Assembly (NCBI GenBank): GCA_047638695.1
Contig: JBLINY010000087.1
Span: 1 to 20,172 of the forward strand
Length of the DNA: 20,172 nt
From: JAHECQ01 sp047638695
Lineage (GTDB): Bacteria; Actinomycetota; Acidimicrobiia; Acidimicrobiales; SZUA-35
Reading direction: 5' to 3'
Both the position numbers and the translations under genes were made by a program. Under the pieces are notes generated by a model. It was not told the origin of the DNA. It saw nothing but the letters and a program-made list of their open reading frames with translations, and did not search any database. Below, piece by piece: positions 1 through 7,238 of the stretch (position 1 is the first letter of the stretch; every line of letters begins with the position of its first letter).

Positions 1-266
1 GGTTCGTGTACACGCGCTGGGCCGATCAAGAGTCATACAACGCATGGCGCGACGGCGATGGGGCCCGCAACGCTCACGCTCGAGGTAAGGGTGACGACGA
101 GAGTGATAGGGGTGAGGGTGAGGGTGAGGGTGAGGGTGAAGATAAGGGTGACGACGAAGCACCGACCGGGCCCGCGCCGGTGAGCATGGGGGCAACGCTG
201 CTCGAGTTCGAGGTCGAAGTCTCGGTCGGACCAAGCACCGCGTCCGCATCGACGGGCCTCGATTAG
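1..266 (+). CDS. Antibiotic biosynthesis monooxygenase (ABM)-domain protein, C-terminal part
   Basis: The reading frame is open from the left edge (first complete codon at base 3), so the N-terminus lies outside the window. The pattern F-V-Y-T-R-W-x-D-x-E-S-Y-x-A-W followed by A-R-N-A-H-A and a final L-L-E-F-E-V-E-V strand matches the C-terminal half of ABM-fold proteins, the dimeric ferredoxin-like family that includes quinol monooxygenases and MhuD-like haem-degrading enzymes. Between the A-H-A helix end and the last strand, where relatives have a short loop, there is an insertion of about 30 acidic/glycine residues with a (Gly-Glu) repeat. The exact reaction cannot be told from this fragment. 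The stop codon overlaps the stop of the convergent lipoprotein gene. Confidence 0.7.
   Translation, partial: FVYTRWADQESYNAWRDGDGARNAHARGKGDDESDRGEGEGEGEGEDKGDDEAPTGPAPVSMGATLLEFEVEVSVGPSTASASTGLD
111..140 (+). repeat. GGTGAG hexanucleotide tandem repeat
   Basis: Four GGTGAG units followed by one GGTGAA lie in frame inside the ABM-domain gene and encode alternating Gly-Glu. Similar but degenerate GGTGAC-type units flank them from about 87 to 156. Changes of one unit would add or remove two residues without a frameshift. Confidence 0.9.
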
Positions 267-964
267 GCCGGCGTCAGCTCCACCGGGTAGCGAGGCCCTG
301 CGGCCGTCTCGAACAGAATTACCGGGTTGGGGCCCGAGCAGTCGAACGGGGCTTCGCTGAGCGGCACGTTCGCAAACTCGGACCCGAACTGGTCGGACGA
401 GATCTCGATGCCGGCGACGGTGATGTCGATCACGAGATCGTTTTCGATCGTCTCGGTGCGAACCACGCCTTCATCGATGGTGTACGTGCCCCCGAGCGAG
501 CCAGAGGTATCGCCCGTGCCGTCGATCCCTCCCGTAACCATGGACAACGCAAATTCAGGCAGATAAAGGAAGGTGCCGTCGTCATTGAAGTCGAGCGTCG
601 TCGATCCCGTGATCTCGAAGGTGACGTCGGCTCCGGTCTCAAAAGTGTCGTACCAGCCGTTCATGACCTCTTCGGTGAGAACCCAGTTGCCAACGAGGCA
701 ATCGCTGTCCGAAGCTTCCGAGTCTGGCTCTTCGACGGTCTCGTCTTCGACGGTCTCGTCTTCGGCAGGAGAGTCAACAGGAGCACTGCCTTCTTCGGCA
801 TCGCCCACCGGACCGCTCGTCTCCGTCGAGGCTTGGTTCGTCGAGGCAGTGGAGTCATCGCTGCCACTGCCACCGCAGCTCGACAGCACGAGGGCAAGCC
901 CAAGCACAAGGGTCATGGATCGGTTCACAACAGAAGCGCGACCGTGGTTGCGTAGCTTGTTCAT
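263..964 (-). CDS. Secreted lipoprotein, lipocalin-like beta-rich domain, unknown function
   Basis: 233-residue protein. The N-terminus has basic residues, a hydrophobic run and the lipobox L-S-S-C with the lipidated Cys at about residue 30, so it should be exported and anchored to the outer face of the membrane. A linker rich in Ser, Thr, Glu and Asp follows (about residues 31-85). The C-terminal domain carries G-N-W-V-L, an F-N-D-D-G-T-F strand, G-T-Y, and a late Phe-Asp-Cys-Ser-Gly. This is typical of small lipocalin-like lipoproteins, whose ligands are mostly unknown. The ATG at 964 was chosen over a longer frame because GGAGGG (973-978) lies 8 bases upstream of it. The gene is divergent from the EEP-fold gene and convergent with the ABM gene. 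Confidence 0.8.
   Translation of the reverse strand: MNKLRNHGRASVVNRSMTLVLGLALVLSSCGGSGSDDSTASTNQASTETSGPVGDAEEGSAPVDSPAEDETVEDETVEEPDSEASDSDCLVGNWVLTEEVMNGWYDTFETGADVTFEITGSTTLDFNDDGTFLYLPEFALSMVTGGIDGTGDTSGSLGGTYTIDEGVVRTETIENDLVIDITVAGIEISSDQFGSEFANVPLSEAPFDCSGPNPVILFETAAGPRYPVELTPA
731..760 (-). repeat. 15-bp tandem repeat in the lipoprotein linker
   Basis: Two perfect copies of TTCGACGGTCTCGTC (plus-strand sense) at 731-745 and 746-760. They encode the repeated acidic unit E-D-E-T-V in the Ser/Glu-rich linker behind the lipid anchor. Confidence 0.85.
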
Positions 965-1082
965 TGAGGGTTCCCTCCCTGGAGTCAACCGGAAACAGCC
1001 AGCCTGCTGGGCTGAAGTGTGCCACGAGTGGAAGGTCAATTTGCGTCACTTTCTGCGAGCACGGTGCCGCTACGGTGCCGGT

Positions 1083-1778
1083 GTGGCCGCGCCTCGCACC
1101 ATCTTCAGCTGGAACCTGGCCATGCTCGAACGCTCGGCCGAAGCGCCCCACACCTGGGGGCTCGAACACACCGAACAGGCGGTGCGGGAATCGGTTGTGG
1201 CCGTCGATGCCGACATTGTGTTGTTCCAAGAACTACCGGCCATGGTGCCGTTCCTCCCCAGCCACGACATGGTGCGAGCGAATCCTCAGTCGCACCAGGG
1301 GCATCTGGCCACCCTGTTCCACCGCGACCGCGTGCAGCCGGCTCCCGAACCAACCGTCGTGCCGGGATGCGGGCTCTTGGTGACCCTTCCTGATGGTCTT
1401 ACGATCGCCAATGTGCACCTCCAAGCGGGCAAGGCAGCGATCGGCGAGCGTCTCGAACAGCTGGCCACGGTGATCGAGGCCAGTCCGACTCCGGACATAC
1501 TGGTGATGGGCGATACCAACACCCGCCTCGCTGAAGCCGATGCTCTGGCTAACGCCGGGCTTACCGGGCGTCTCCCACCTCGGCCTACGTGGGACGGGAA
1601 ACGGAACCGCTTTCACCGGGATATCCCGGAGTTCTCGGCGTACTTCACCCGGTGGTTTGGTACGGAACGAGTCAAGGTCAGCAATGTGGCTGTGTGGTCC
1701 GAGCCGCACGAGGTGGAGGGCCATGCTTTCAACCTCAGCGATCACTACGGCCTGAGCCTCTCGGTAGAGCTTCGCTAG
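1083..1778 (+). CDS. Endonuclease/exonuclease/phosphatase (EEP) family protein
   Basis: About 231 residues. All EEP-fold landmarks are visible: S-W-N (Asn11), F-Q-E-L (Glu50, the metal ligand), N-V-H-L (His112), M-G-D-T-N-T (Asp144 and Asn146) and S-D-H-Y-G (Asp220/His221). The family cleaves phosphodiester or phosphomonoester bonds in nucleic acids, nucleotides or lipids with Mg2+; the substrate here cannot be predicted. No signal peptide is seen with this start, so it is probably cytosolic. GTG 1083 places the first strand R-T-I-F-S-W-N right at the N-terminus. TTG 1041, preceded by GGAAGG, is an alternative that adds 14 residues. The open frame further upstream is antisense to the lipoprotein gene and is not part of the protein. 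Confidence 0.82.
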   Translation: MAAPRTIFSWNLAMLERSAEAPHTWGLEHTEQAVRESVVAVDADIVLFQELPAMVPFLPSHDMVRANPQSHQGHLATLFHRDRVQPAPEPTVVPGCGLLVTLPDGLTIANVHLQAGKAAIGERLEQLATVIEASPTPDILVMGDTNTRLAEADALANAGLTGRLPPRPTWDGKRNRFHRDIPEFSAYFTRWFGTERVKVSNVAVWSEPHEVEGHAFNLSDHYGLSLSVELR

Positions 1779-1833
1779 TGGCCCGGGCGTTTTGCCCACG
1801 ACAATCCGGTTTATTTCACGAGAAACTCGCCTG

Positions 1834-2247
1834 ATGAATGACACCGATCGGGGCCCTTCCTCGCTACTGCTCGACCTGTCGCTGTCCAGCTCTCTCGAGC
1901 TCTGGCGCAGTTTCGAGGAGGCCTCCGAACAGGCCGAGCGTCTTGGCTGCGACGGACGTGTCTTTTGGGTCTACGTGGTTGAGCTCGGCAATCACCTCAA
2001 TCTCGACAAGCCCGAGGCTCCGACCGTTTGGGTCGGACAAACACATCTCGAGCCCGCGGAGCGACTCGCCCAGCACCGCAATGGCCATCGGGCCGATCCG
2101 AGGGTGGCCATGGATGGCACTGCCTTGCGGACGGATCTGTTCCAGAAGCAACCAGAGCTGCGCACTCGCCAAGAAGCGGACACGTATCAGGCGCTGTTGG
2201 CAGAGACGCTCAACAACAACGGCTACTCGGTCTACGTCGAGGCCTAA
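1834..2247 (+). CDS. Small GIY-YIG-like nuclease-fold protein
   Basis: 137 residues. The region from about residue 45 follows the GIY-YIG layout: V-Y-V in place of GIY (46-48), V-W-V-G-Q-T in place of YIG (65-70), then R-L-A-Q-H (Arg77, His81) and a helix with Glu114 in R-Q-E-A. Both signature triads are degenerate, as in the small stand-alone members related to the UvrC N-terminal domain, so nuclease activity is uncertain. The preceding 40 residues are helical and unrecognised. It follows the EEP gene by 55 bases on the same strand, so the two may be co-transcribed and both may act on nucleic acids. ATG 1834 was chosen; an upstream in-frame ATG at 1792 would add 14 unpromising residues. Confidence 0.65.
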   Translation: MNDTDRGPSSLLLDLSLSSSLELWRSFEEASEQAERLGCDGRVFWVYVVELGNHLNLDKPEAPTVWVGQTHLEPAERLAQHRNGHRADPRVAMDGTALRTDLFQKQPELRTRQEADTYQALLAETLNNNGYSVYVEA

Positions 2248-2372
2248 CCAGCAACTGACTACCTCGTCGCGCGCCGCGGCTACCCGGGTCGTTCTCGGAA
2301 CCGGGGCAAAACGAGCGTCAGAGCGCACAGTTCCAGACCACTCGAATCGACGCTCCGTGCTAGACGTGTTCC

Positions 2373-3581
2373 ATGATCGAGTCGAACCGCCCAGCTCTCG
2401 AAGGCCTCCCCTTTCCCAAGGGAAGCGGCGCCCTCAGCGGAATCAAGGTAATCGACGTCGGTAGTGCAGTTGCGGGACCGTGGGCCTCGACCTGGTTGGC
2501 CGACCACGGCGCCGATGTCGTGCTCGTCGAGCCGGTCGGCGGGATGGACACAATGCGGTCCACCGGTCCGGTCTCGGGCGACACCAGCGGTTCGTGGGTG
2601 CAGCTTCATAGGAACAAGCGGGCCATCCGGGTCAATCTCAAAGCACCCGAAGGCCAGGGGCTGATTCGGCGGCTCGTCGCCGGGGCTGACGTGTTCTCGC
2701 AAAACATGCGACCGGGAGTGATCGAACGCTTGGGCCTCGGCTACGACGATCTCCGAGTGCTGAACCACGATCTCATCTACCTGTCTGTTTCCGGATTCGG
2801 CGCTACCGGCCCGTATTCCGATCAGCCGGTGTACGACCCCATAATTCAGGCTCTCTCGGGCATGGCCGACATGCAGGGCGGCGACTACATCAAGACCTTC
2901 GCCGCCGACAAGATCGCAGCCATGACGGCCGCCAACGCCGTACTGGTGGCACTCGTGGGCCGAGGTCGTGGCACCGGCGGGCAGCACGTCGAGGTCAATC
3001 TGCTCGACGCCGTTGTCTCTTGGCTTTGGATGGACTGCATGTGGAATCAGGCGATCGACAAGACGCCTCCCGTTCCGACCTACACCGATTGGTACTCGCC
3101 CTACGACACCAGCGATGGCCAGATCGCGGCCACATGGGTCACTGATGCGCAATTCATCAGTGCCACCACCGCCCTACGGGCCGAACACCTGGCCGTCGAT
3201 CCCCGTTTCTTGAGCCGAGCCGATCGGATGGGTAACGCCAATGAGATGCGAGTCGCTGTCTCCGAGGAGATCATCAAATGGAAGCGGGACGACTTGATCG
3301 CCAGCCTCCGAGCGAACGACGTTCCCTGTGGCCCGGTCCTCACTCGGGACGAGGTTCGCTTCGACCCGCAGGTCCTTCACAACGAGGTGGTCATCGAGCA
3401 GCAGCATGCGACCGAAGGCCTGGTGCGGATCGCGAAGGCTCCGGCATCACTTGGAGCCACGCCCGCGCCCGAACCACGACCTGCCCCCGGCTATGGCGAA
3501 CACACCGACGAGGTGCTCACCGAAGCCGGCATTTCGTCCGACGAGTTGGCCCGGCTTCGGGCCGATGGTGTCGTCGCCTGA
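2373..3581 (+). CDS. CaiB/BaiF (family III) CoA transferase
   Basis: 402 residues, the usual family length. Landmarks: L-S-G-I-K-V-I-D-V-G near the N-terminus, W-L-A-D-H-G-A-D-V-V-L-V-E-P, N-K-R-A-I-R-V-N-L-K, N-M-R-P-G-V-I-E-R-L-G, S-G-F-G-A-T-G-P-Y and Y-D-P-I-I-Q-A-L-S-G-M. The catalytic Asp that forms the mixed anhydride with the acyl group is probably Asp179 (A-A-D-K). Enzymes of this family move CoA between carboxylic acids (formyl-CoA:oxalate, carnitine, succinyl-CoA:arylacid and similar) and form interlocked dimers. The acceptor acid cannot be read from sequence. It stands alone, with 125 bases upstream, and converges on the lipoprotein gene with a 10-base gap. Confidence 0.93.
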   Translation: MIESNRPALEGLPFPKGSGALSGIKVIDVGSAVAGPWASTWLADHGADVVLVEPVGGMDTMRSTGPVSGDTSGSWVQLHRNKRAIRVNLKAPEGQGLIRRLVAGADVFSQNMRPGVIERLGLGYDDLRVLNHDLIYLSVSGFGATGPYSDQPVYDPIIQALSGMADMQGGDYIKTFAADKIAAMTAANAVLVALVGRGRGTGGQHVEVNLLDAVVSWLWMDCMWNQAIDKTPPVPTYTDWYSPYDTSDGQIAATWVTDAQFISATTALRAEHLAVDPRFLSRADRMGNANEMRVAVSEEIIKWKRDDLIASLRANDVPCGPVLTRDEVRFDPQVLHNEVVIEQQHATEGLVRIAKAPASLGATPAPEPRPAPGYGEHTDEVLTEAGISSDELARLRADGVVA

Positions 3582-3591
3582 ACCAGTAGGG

Positions 3592-4167
3592 CTACGCCGA
3601 GGCGGAGGGGAGCACGTTGCTCATCAAGACGTCCCAGTCGTCGATGCCGCAACCGTTGGAGCGGTGGAAGTCTGTTTGCACAGCACCCTCGCCGATCGTT
3701 CCAGTAGCAATTGCCGTGTGCTCGCTGCCGAAGATCTCGGTGCAGACCCGGTCGGCCGGTTCGCCGTCGAGCAGCCGCTGCTGCACCGCGGGGACGCCAA
3801 GGGTCAGGCACATTCGGTCGGCCGCGACATCGCCGATGGTGTCGGCCGAGGAATCAAAGTCGCCTGAGAGCGTTGCGGTATCGCCAAGGCAGGAGATTTC
3901 GTAGACGCTTGTGGCGCCGTCGGGGGCGGTGACCTCGATCATGAGCTGGGCAATGGGATAGGCGCCGGCGCCAAGCGGGGCGTCTGTGTCTTCAATGGGC
4001 TGCTCGGGTGAGGTCGTCACAACCGGAGTCTCTCCGGTTTCGGTGGGCGCAGCATCTGTGCTGCTGGATTCTGTGCTGCTGGATTCTGTGCTGCTTCCGC
4101 AAGCTGCGGTGGCTAGCGCGAGGAAGGCAGGAAACGCGACCAGTCGGTTCATCATCAATCGATTCAT
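3592..4167 (-). CDS. Lipoprotein with subtilisin-inhibitor-like (SSI) domain
   Basis: 191 residues. A signal peptide ends in the lipobox A-T-A-A-C with lipidated Cys23. A Ser/Thr/Glu-rich linker follows (24-65), then a domain of about 110 residues with four cysteines (93, 120, 142, 173). The spacing and the pattern Y-E-I-S-C, R-M-C, R-V-C-T-E-I-F-G and R-S-N-G-C-x-I-x-x-W-D match the SSI-like fold of actinobacteria, in which two disulfides rigidify a serine-protease inhibitor. Whether this member inhibits a protease is unknown, because the reactive loop is not conserved well enough to judge. The start is ambiguous: Met1, Met5 and Met6 all lie within 15 bases and none has a clear ribosome binding site. 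An 8-bp inverted repeat lies in the linker at 4021-4039. Confidence 0.75.
   Translation of the reverse strand: MNRLMMNRLVAFPAFLALATAACGSSTESSSTESSSTDAAPTETGETPVVTTSPEQPIEDTDAPLGAGAYPIAQLMIEVTAPDGATSVYEISCLGDTATLSGDFDSSADTIGDVAADRMCLTLGVPAVQQRLLDGEPADRVCTEIFGSEHTAIATGTIGEGAVQTDFHRSNGCGIDDWDVLMSNVLPSASA
4058..4095 (-). repeat. 15-bp tandem repeat in the SSI-like lipoprotein linker
   Basis: GTGCTGCTGGATTCT occurs at 4058-4072 and 4073-4087, followed by a partial third copy to 4095. It encodes repeated Glu-Ser-Ser-Ser-Thr directly behind the lipid-anchor cysteine. Confidence 0.85.
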
Positions 4168-4216
4168 AGTGGTTCAGACGATGGCCGAGCGGACTGGGTT
4201 CCCGCGTTCGGCAGAA

Positions 4217-4257
4217 GGTTCTGTGTAGCAGGGTTCTGTAGCAGGGTTCTGTAGCAG
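4217..4257. repeat. Intergenic 13-bp tandem repeat, three copies
   Basis: GGTTCTGTAGCAG repeats at 4232-4244 and 4245-4257. A first copy at 4217-4231 carries two extra bases. The first copy is also part of the small palindrome CAGAAGGTTCTG (4212-4223). The array fills part of the 113-base divergent region between the SSI-like lipoprotein (-) and the EVE-like gene (+), so it is in place to act as an operator or spacer. No function is shown by sequence alone. Confidence 0.8.
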
Positions 4258-4280
4258 GACTGTCAGACCCCCTCGTCATA

Positions 4281-5348
4281 GTGGCATTCATGGATTCGAT
4301 CGCGGTCTATGACGTCAAGCCCTCACAGCAATCGGCACCCCCAAACGGGCCGGCCGATGGTGATGACTCGATCATTGATCTGAGCTTCAACCTCGAGCTC
4401 GAACATCGGGTGTGGCTGGCCAAGTACAAGGTCGATCGTCGCGACCGAGCCCGAACCGACCCGGCACGCCTCGATTGGGACTCATATCAGCCTGATCTGT
4501 GCCTTCCCGACGTATGGCAGCCCTCGTGGCTGGCAACGACCGGCATGGGTGGGACATGGCAACCAGGCCAACTTGGAGATCGACAGGGAGACGGCCCGCT
4601 CCCAGGGGACCGGGTTGTCGTCTATCGCACCGCTCCGCAGGCCGACATCGTTGGTGTGTGGCTTGTGACCGGGTGTCGGTGGGGCTCCGGAGGCGAGGTG
4701 CGCTTGGGGCACCGTCCGTTGGTGTCGTGTATCGAGCCAGTCGAGCTGCGGTCCGAGATGAAGGTCGACGCCGATCTTGGTCAGTGCTGGGAGCATTCGT
4801 TCGGCCGCCGGAGTCGATCCAAGGGGCTGTTCTTTCAGCTCGACGGGGCTGGTCTGTCGGCAATCATGCGTACCGTCGGAATCGATCCTCAGCTGCTGTG
4901 CGGCCCAGCGTCGCTGTTGCCCGACTGCTCGATGAGCAACGTACGCCCCGGTGGCGCCTACCGCCCGGCCACCTATCTCCACACGGTTCTCAGCGCCGAG
5001 GGACGGGCCGAATCGAAAGGAGTGGCGGAAGCAGCCGACTGGTATGTGCGGATGGGTTTTGACGAGGTCGAGACCGTGGCCAGTCATGGCTCCAGTGTTT
5101 GCTTGGTGGCCCGTCGAGGCGATGACCTTGCCGAGCTTGTCGCTGCCGGTGTCATCGGCGCGTCAGTCGACGACATCGAGCTGTGCCCAACCGTGGTCCT
5201 GGAGGCAACGGTGGCGGCCGCTACCGGTCGGGTGTGGTCATTGGTTGTCACCCTTGATGCTCTCGGGCTTGGTCGAACAATCCGCTTTAATGCTCAGGCC
5301 GTTACCGCCTGCTTCGATCCTGTCTCCGGGCGCGTTTCGGCCAGCTGA
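4281..5348 (+). CDS. Unknown protein with PUA/EVE-like domain and C-terminal alpha/beta domain
   Basis: 355 residues (GTG 4281; ATG 4290 is equally possible). Residues about 105-200 resemble EVE/PUA-fold domains: P-G-D-R-V-V-V-Y-R-T then D-I-V-G-V-W-L-V-T-G at 108-131, and a later R-S-R-S-K-G-L-F-F-Q-L. EVE domains bind modified bases or RNA and often accompany restriction or nuclease modules. The C-terminal part (about 245-345) has A-A-D-W-Y-V-R-M-G-F-D-E-V-E-T-V, C-L-V-A-R-R-G-D-D, V-L-E-A-T and W-S-L-V-V-T-L-D. That order recalls DUF3883/restriction-like folds, but the usual catalytic Asp and Glu-x-Lys are not present. The assignment is tentative, and the neighbours do not help. Confidence 0.6.
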   Translation: MAFMDSIAVYDVKPSQQSAPPNGPADGDDSIIDLSFNLELEHRVWLAKYKVDRRDRARTDPARLDWDSYQPDLCLPDVWQPSWLATTGMGGTWQPGQLGDRQGDGPLPGDRVVVYRTAPQADIVGVWLVTGCRWGSGGEVRLGHRPLVSCIEPVELRSEMKVDADLGQCWEHSFGRRSRSKGLFFQLDGAGLSAIMRTVGIDPQLLCGPASLLPDCSMSNVRPGGAYRPATYLHTVLSAEGRAESKGVAEAADWYVRMGFDEVETVASHGSSVCLVARRGDDLAELVAAGVIGASVDDIELCPTVVLEATVAAATGRVWSLVVTLDALGLGRTIRFNAQAVTACFDPVSGRVSAS

Positions 5349-5429
5349 CCGCTCTTGCCTCGGATCCACCCGGTCTCGACCCAGGCCTCGGGCTCCTACT
5401 GCGGGTGAAGAACGCAGTACGTTGACGCC

Positions 5430-6629
5430 GTGCATTCGGCGTACCGGTGGCGACTTCTGGCGGTGACTGCCGGGCTGTATGTCGGATTTGGCCTCGTAGC
5501 CGCATCGCTGGCCCCGATCGTGGGTCCGATTTCTGATGACCTCGGCCTCAGCCGGTCCCAGATGGGCACGGTGCTAGGAGCCTGGCAGTTCGTCTATTTG
5601 GGCGCCGCGATCCCCGCCGGCAAGTTCATTGATCGCGTTGGTCTCCGCACAGGACTTTCGACCGGTATCGCCTTGATTGCCATGTCGGGTCTGCTCCGGG
5701 CTGGCGCAGGTGGGTGGCTACCGATGTTGGCAGCGGTCGGCATCTTCGGGTTGGGCGGGCCTCTGGTGTCGGTGGGAGCGCCGACCCTTGTGAGCTCATG
5801 GTTCCCACCAAATGAACGAGGACTGGCGACCGGTATCGCCGTCAGCGGGCCGGTGATTGGATCGATGATCACACTGCTCACCGCAAACAGTCTGTTGATG
5901 CCAGCATTCGACGATCAGTGGCGTTTTGTTGTGTTGGTGTTCACCGGCATTGCCATCTTGCTGGGCTGCGCCTTCTGGGTAGTGACGGCTTCTCCTCCGG
6001 GCGACGTCCCGAATCCATGGGAACGCGTGCGCAAAGGCAACGCTTCCACCCGTGAGCTGCTCCGTGTTCCGATCGTGCGCACCATCTTGCTGCTGGCCGT
6101 GCTGACCTTCTTTGTCAACCACGCCATGGGGAACTGGCTGCCCGAGATTCTTCGCGATCACGGACTCTCACCGGCCTCGGCCGGATTCTGGGCTGCCATC
6201 GTGAGTATTCCTGGCCTGATTGCGGGTATTGGCCTGCCGCGGCTGGCCCAACCGCATCGGCGCCGTCCAATGTTGATGACGAGCTACATGTTGCTGAGCT
6301 TGGCCTTGGTGCCGCTTGCCTTGGGTTGGGGGCCGCTGACTGCGCTCGGCGTGTTGGTCTACGGGGCGATGCGTTCGGCCGTGCTCCCGGTCGCCATGCT
6401 GTTCCTGATGGACGACGACCGAGTTGGGCCCGCCAACATGGCTGCCGCTAGCGCCCTCTACTTCACGGCCGGAGAGATCGGTGGCGTGAGCGGACCGGTG
6501 GTTGTTGGAATCCTGGCTGACCAACAAGGATTTGGTGCAGCCGTAGGCGTGCTCGCCGCGGTGGCCCTACTTTTGGTTGCCGTTTCCGGTCTCATCCGAC
6601 CTGTGGCAAAATCTGGTCTGCCCGCCTGA
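5430..6629 (+). CDS. MFS transporter, cyanate/nitrate permease-like (CynX/NNP type)
   Basis: 399 residues with about twelve hydrophobic segments in two halves of six, separated by a basic cytoplasmic loop near residues 195-210. Family signs include the first-helix G-L-V-A-A-S-L-A-P-I-V-G-P-I-S-D-D-L-G-L-S start, the G-K-F-I-D-R-V-G-L-R loop between helices 2 and 3 (MFS motif A, D-R-x-G), and the G-x-x-L-V-S-V-G-A-P-T-L-V stretch. The start GTG at 5430 is the first in frame after the previous gene and leaves a short cytoplasmic N-terminus. It should import or export a small anion or drug; the substrate is not predictable. No partner gene is adjacent. Confidence 0.88.
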   Translation: MHSAYRWRLLAVTAGLYVGFGLVAASLAPIVGPISDDLGLSRSQMGTVLGAWQFVYLGAAIPAGKFIDRVGLRTGLSTGIALIAMSGLLRAGAGGWLPMLAAVGIFGLGGPLVSVGAPTLVSSWFPPNERGLATGIAVSGPVIGSMITLLTANSLLMPAFDDQWRFVVLVFTGIAILLGCAFWVVTASPPGDVPNPWERVRKGNASTRELLRVPIVRTILLLAVLTFFVNHAMGNWLPEILRDHGLSPASAGFWAAIVSIPGLIAGIGLPRLAQPHRRRPMLMTSYMLLSLALVPLALGWGPLTALGVLVYGAMRSAVLPVAMLFLMDDDRVGPANMAAASALYFTAGEIGGVSGPVVVGILADQQGFGAAVGVLAAVALLLVAVSGLIRPVAKSGLPA

Positions 6630-6703
6630 CCTAGGTCGTCCAGCTCGGTCGACGGATCATTTGCTCAGAGATTCTGCTCCGCCTTCGCGATTCTCTTGCA
6701 TCC

Positions 6704-6901
6704 ATGGACCGCCAGAAGTTGCGCACCTCCGATTCAATGGAGGCCGAGATCGATCGTCTGACTACCGAATTGGCCCTGCGGACGCAGCATTGGCGTGAGA
6801 GCTTGCGGCAACTTTCTCAGGCCGAGATGACGATAGAGTCGCTTCGCGACCGCTCGTTGGCTCGGCCGCCAGCACCGCTCCCGCCCTCGTCGAACAACTG
6901 A
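6704..6901 (+). CDS. Small coiled-coil protein, unknown
   Basis: 65 residues, ATG start. Residues 12-50 have heptad-like spacing of hydrophobics (M-E-A-E-I-D-R-L-T-T-E-L, L-R-Q-L, M-T-I-E-S-L) with Glu/Arg between them, followed by a Pro-rich tail. This resembles SlyX-type or other tiny coiled-coil proteins, but no family is recognised. Third codon positions are mostly G/C, which supports coding. It begins 74 bases after the MFS gene on the same strand and no competing frame covers the interval. Confidence 0.5.
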   Translation: MDRQKLRTSDSMEAEIDRLTTELALRTQHWRESLRQLSQAEMTIESLRDRSLARPPAPLPPSSNN

Positions 6902-6968
6902 CGCATCGGTGAACGGGAAAGGTGTCGGAACTACTCATGAGCCGCTTGACCTAGGCCGATAGGCCTAT

Positions 6969-7229
6969 ATGAACGTCACAGCCACCCTCCGCCTCTCGTC
7001 ACTGGACATCGAGGTTGCAGGGCTGAACTTCATGCGCTGTCATCGTTGGTTGGAAGAGGCGGACGCCTCGACGGACCGTCCCGACGTGCGCCGACTGATC
7101 GATGAGGTCATGGACGAACTCTGGGCCCTTGGTTCGGTAGATGGAGAACTTGGTGAGTTGGTGCTCGGCGCACTCGAGTCGGTGTCGGCCGCGGTCGAAA
7201 TCGGTTCGTTGTTCGGTGATATAGCGTAA
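6969..7229 (+). CDS. Small acidic helical protein, unknown
   Basis: 86 residues, ATG start just after the palindrome ATAGGCCTAT (6959-6968). The sequence is acidic and mostly helical, with R-R-L-I-D-E-V-M-D-E-L-W and G-E-L-V-L-G-A-L-E-S-V. It has no signal peptide or membrane segment. G/C-rich third positions support coding. No clear ribosome binding site is seen, so translation could be leaderless. No family is recognised. Confidence 0.55.
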   Translation: MNVTATLRLSSLDIEVAGLNFMRCHRWLEEADASTDRPDVRRLIDEVMDELWALGSVDGELGELVLGALESVSAAVEIGSLFGDIA

Positions 7230-7238
7230 GGCGCAAGC

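Noticed and set aside
573..1082. N-terminal extension of the EEP-fold protein back to 573.
   Set aside because: The extension is antisense to the lipoprotein gene and has no domain character; the EEP fold begins right after 1083.
2248..2372. tRNA or small RNA in the G/C-rich gap before the CoA transferase.
   Set aside because: Only short 5-bp pairings were seen, with no cloverleaf and no T-run; nothing could be supported.
4021..4039. Perfect 8-bp hairpin AACCGGAG-TCT-CTCCGGTT as a terminator.
   Set aside because: It lies inside the SSI-like lipoprotein linker with no T-run; most likely a coincidence of Thr/Glu/Gly/Pro codons, although an mRNA fold is not excluded.
6946..6971. Promoter with TTGACC and a TATAT box before the 86-aa gene.
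   Set aside because: The spacing is too short for a -35/-10 pair and the box runs into the ATG. Only the ATAGGCCTAT palindrome is certain.
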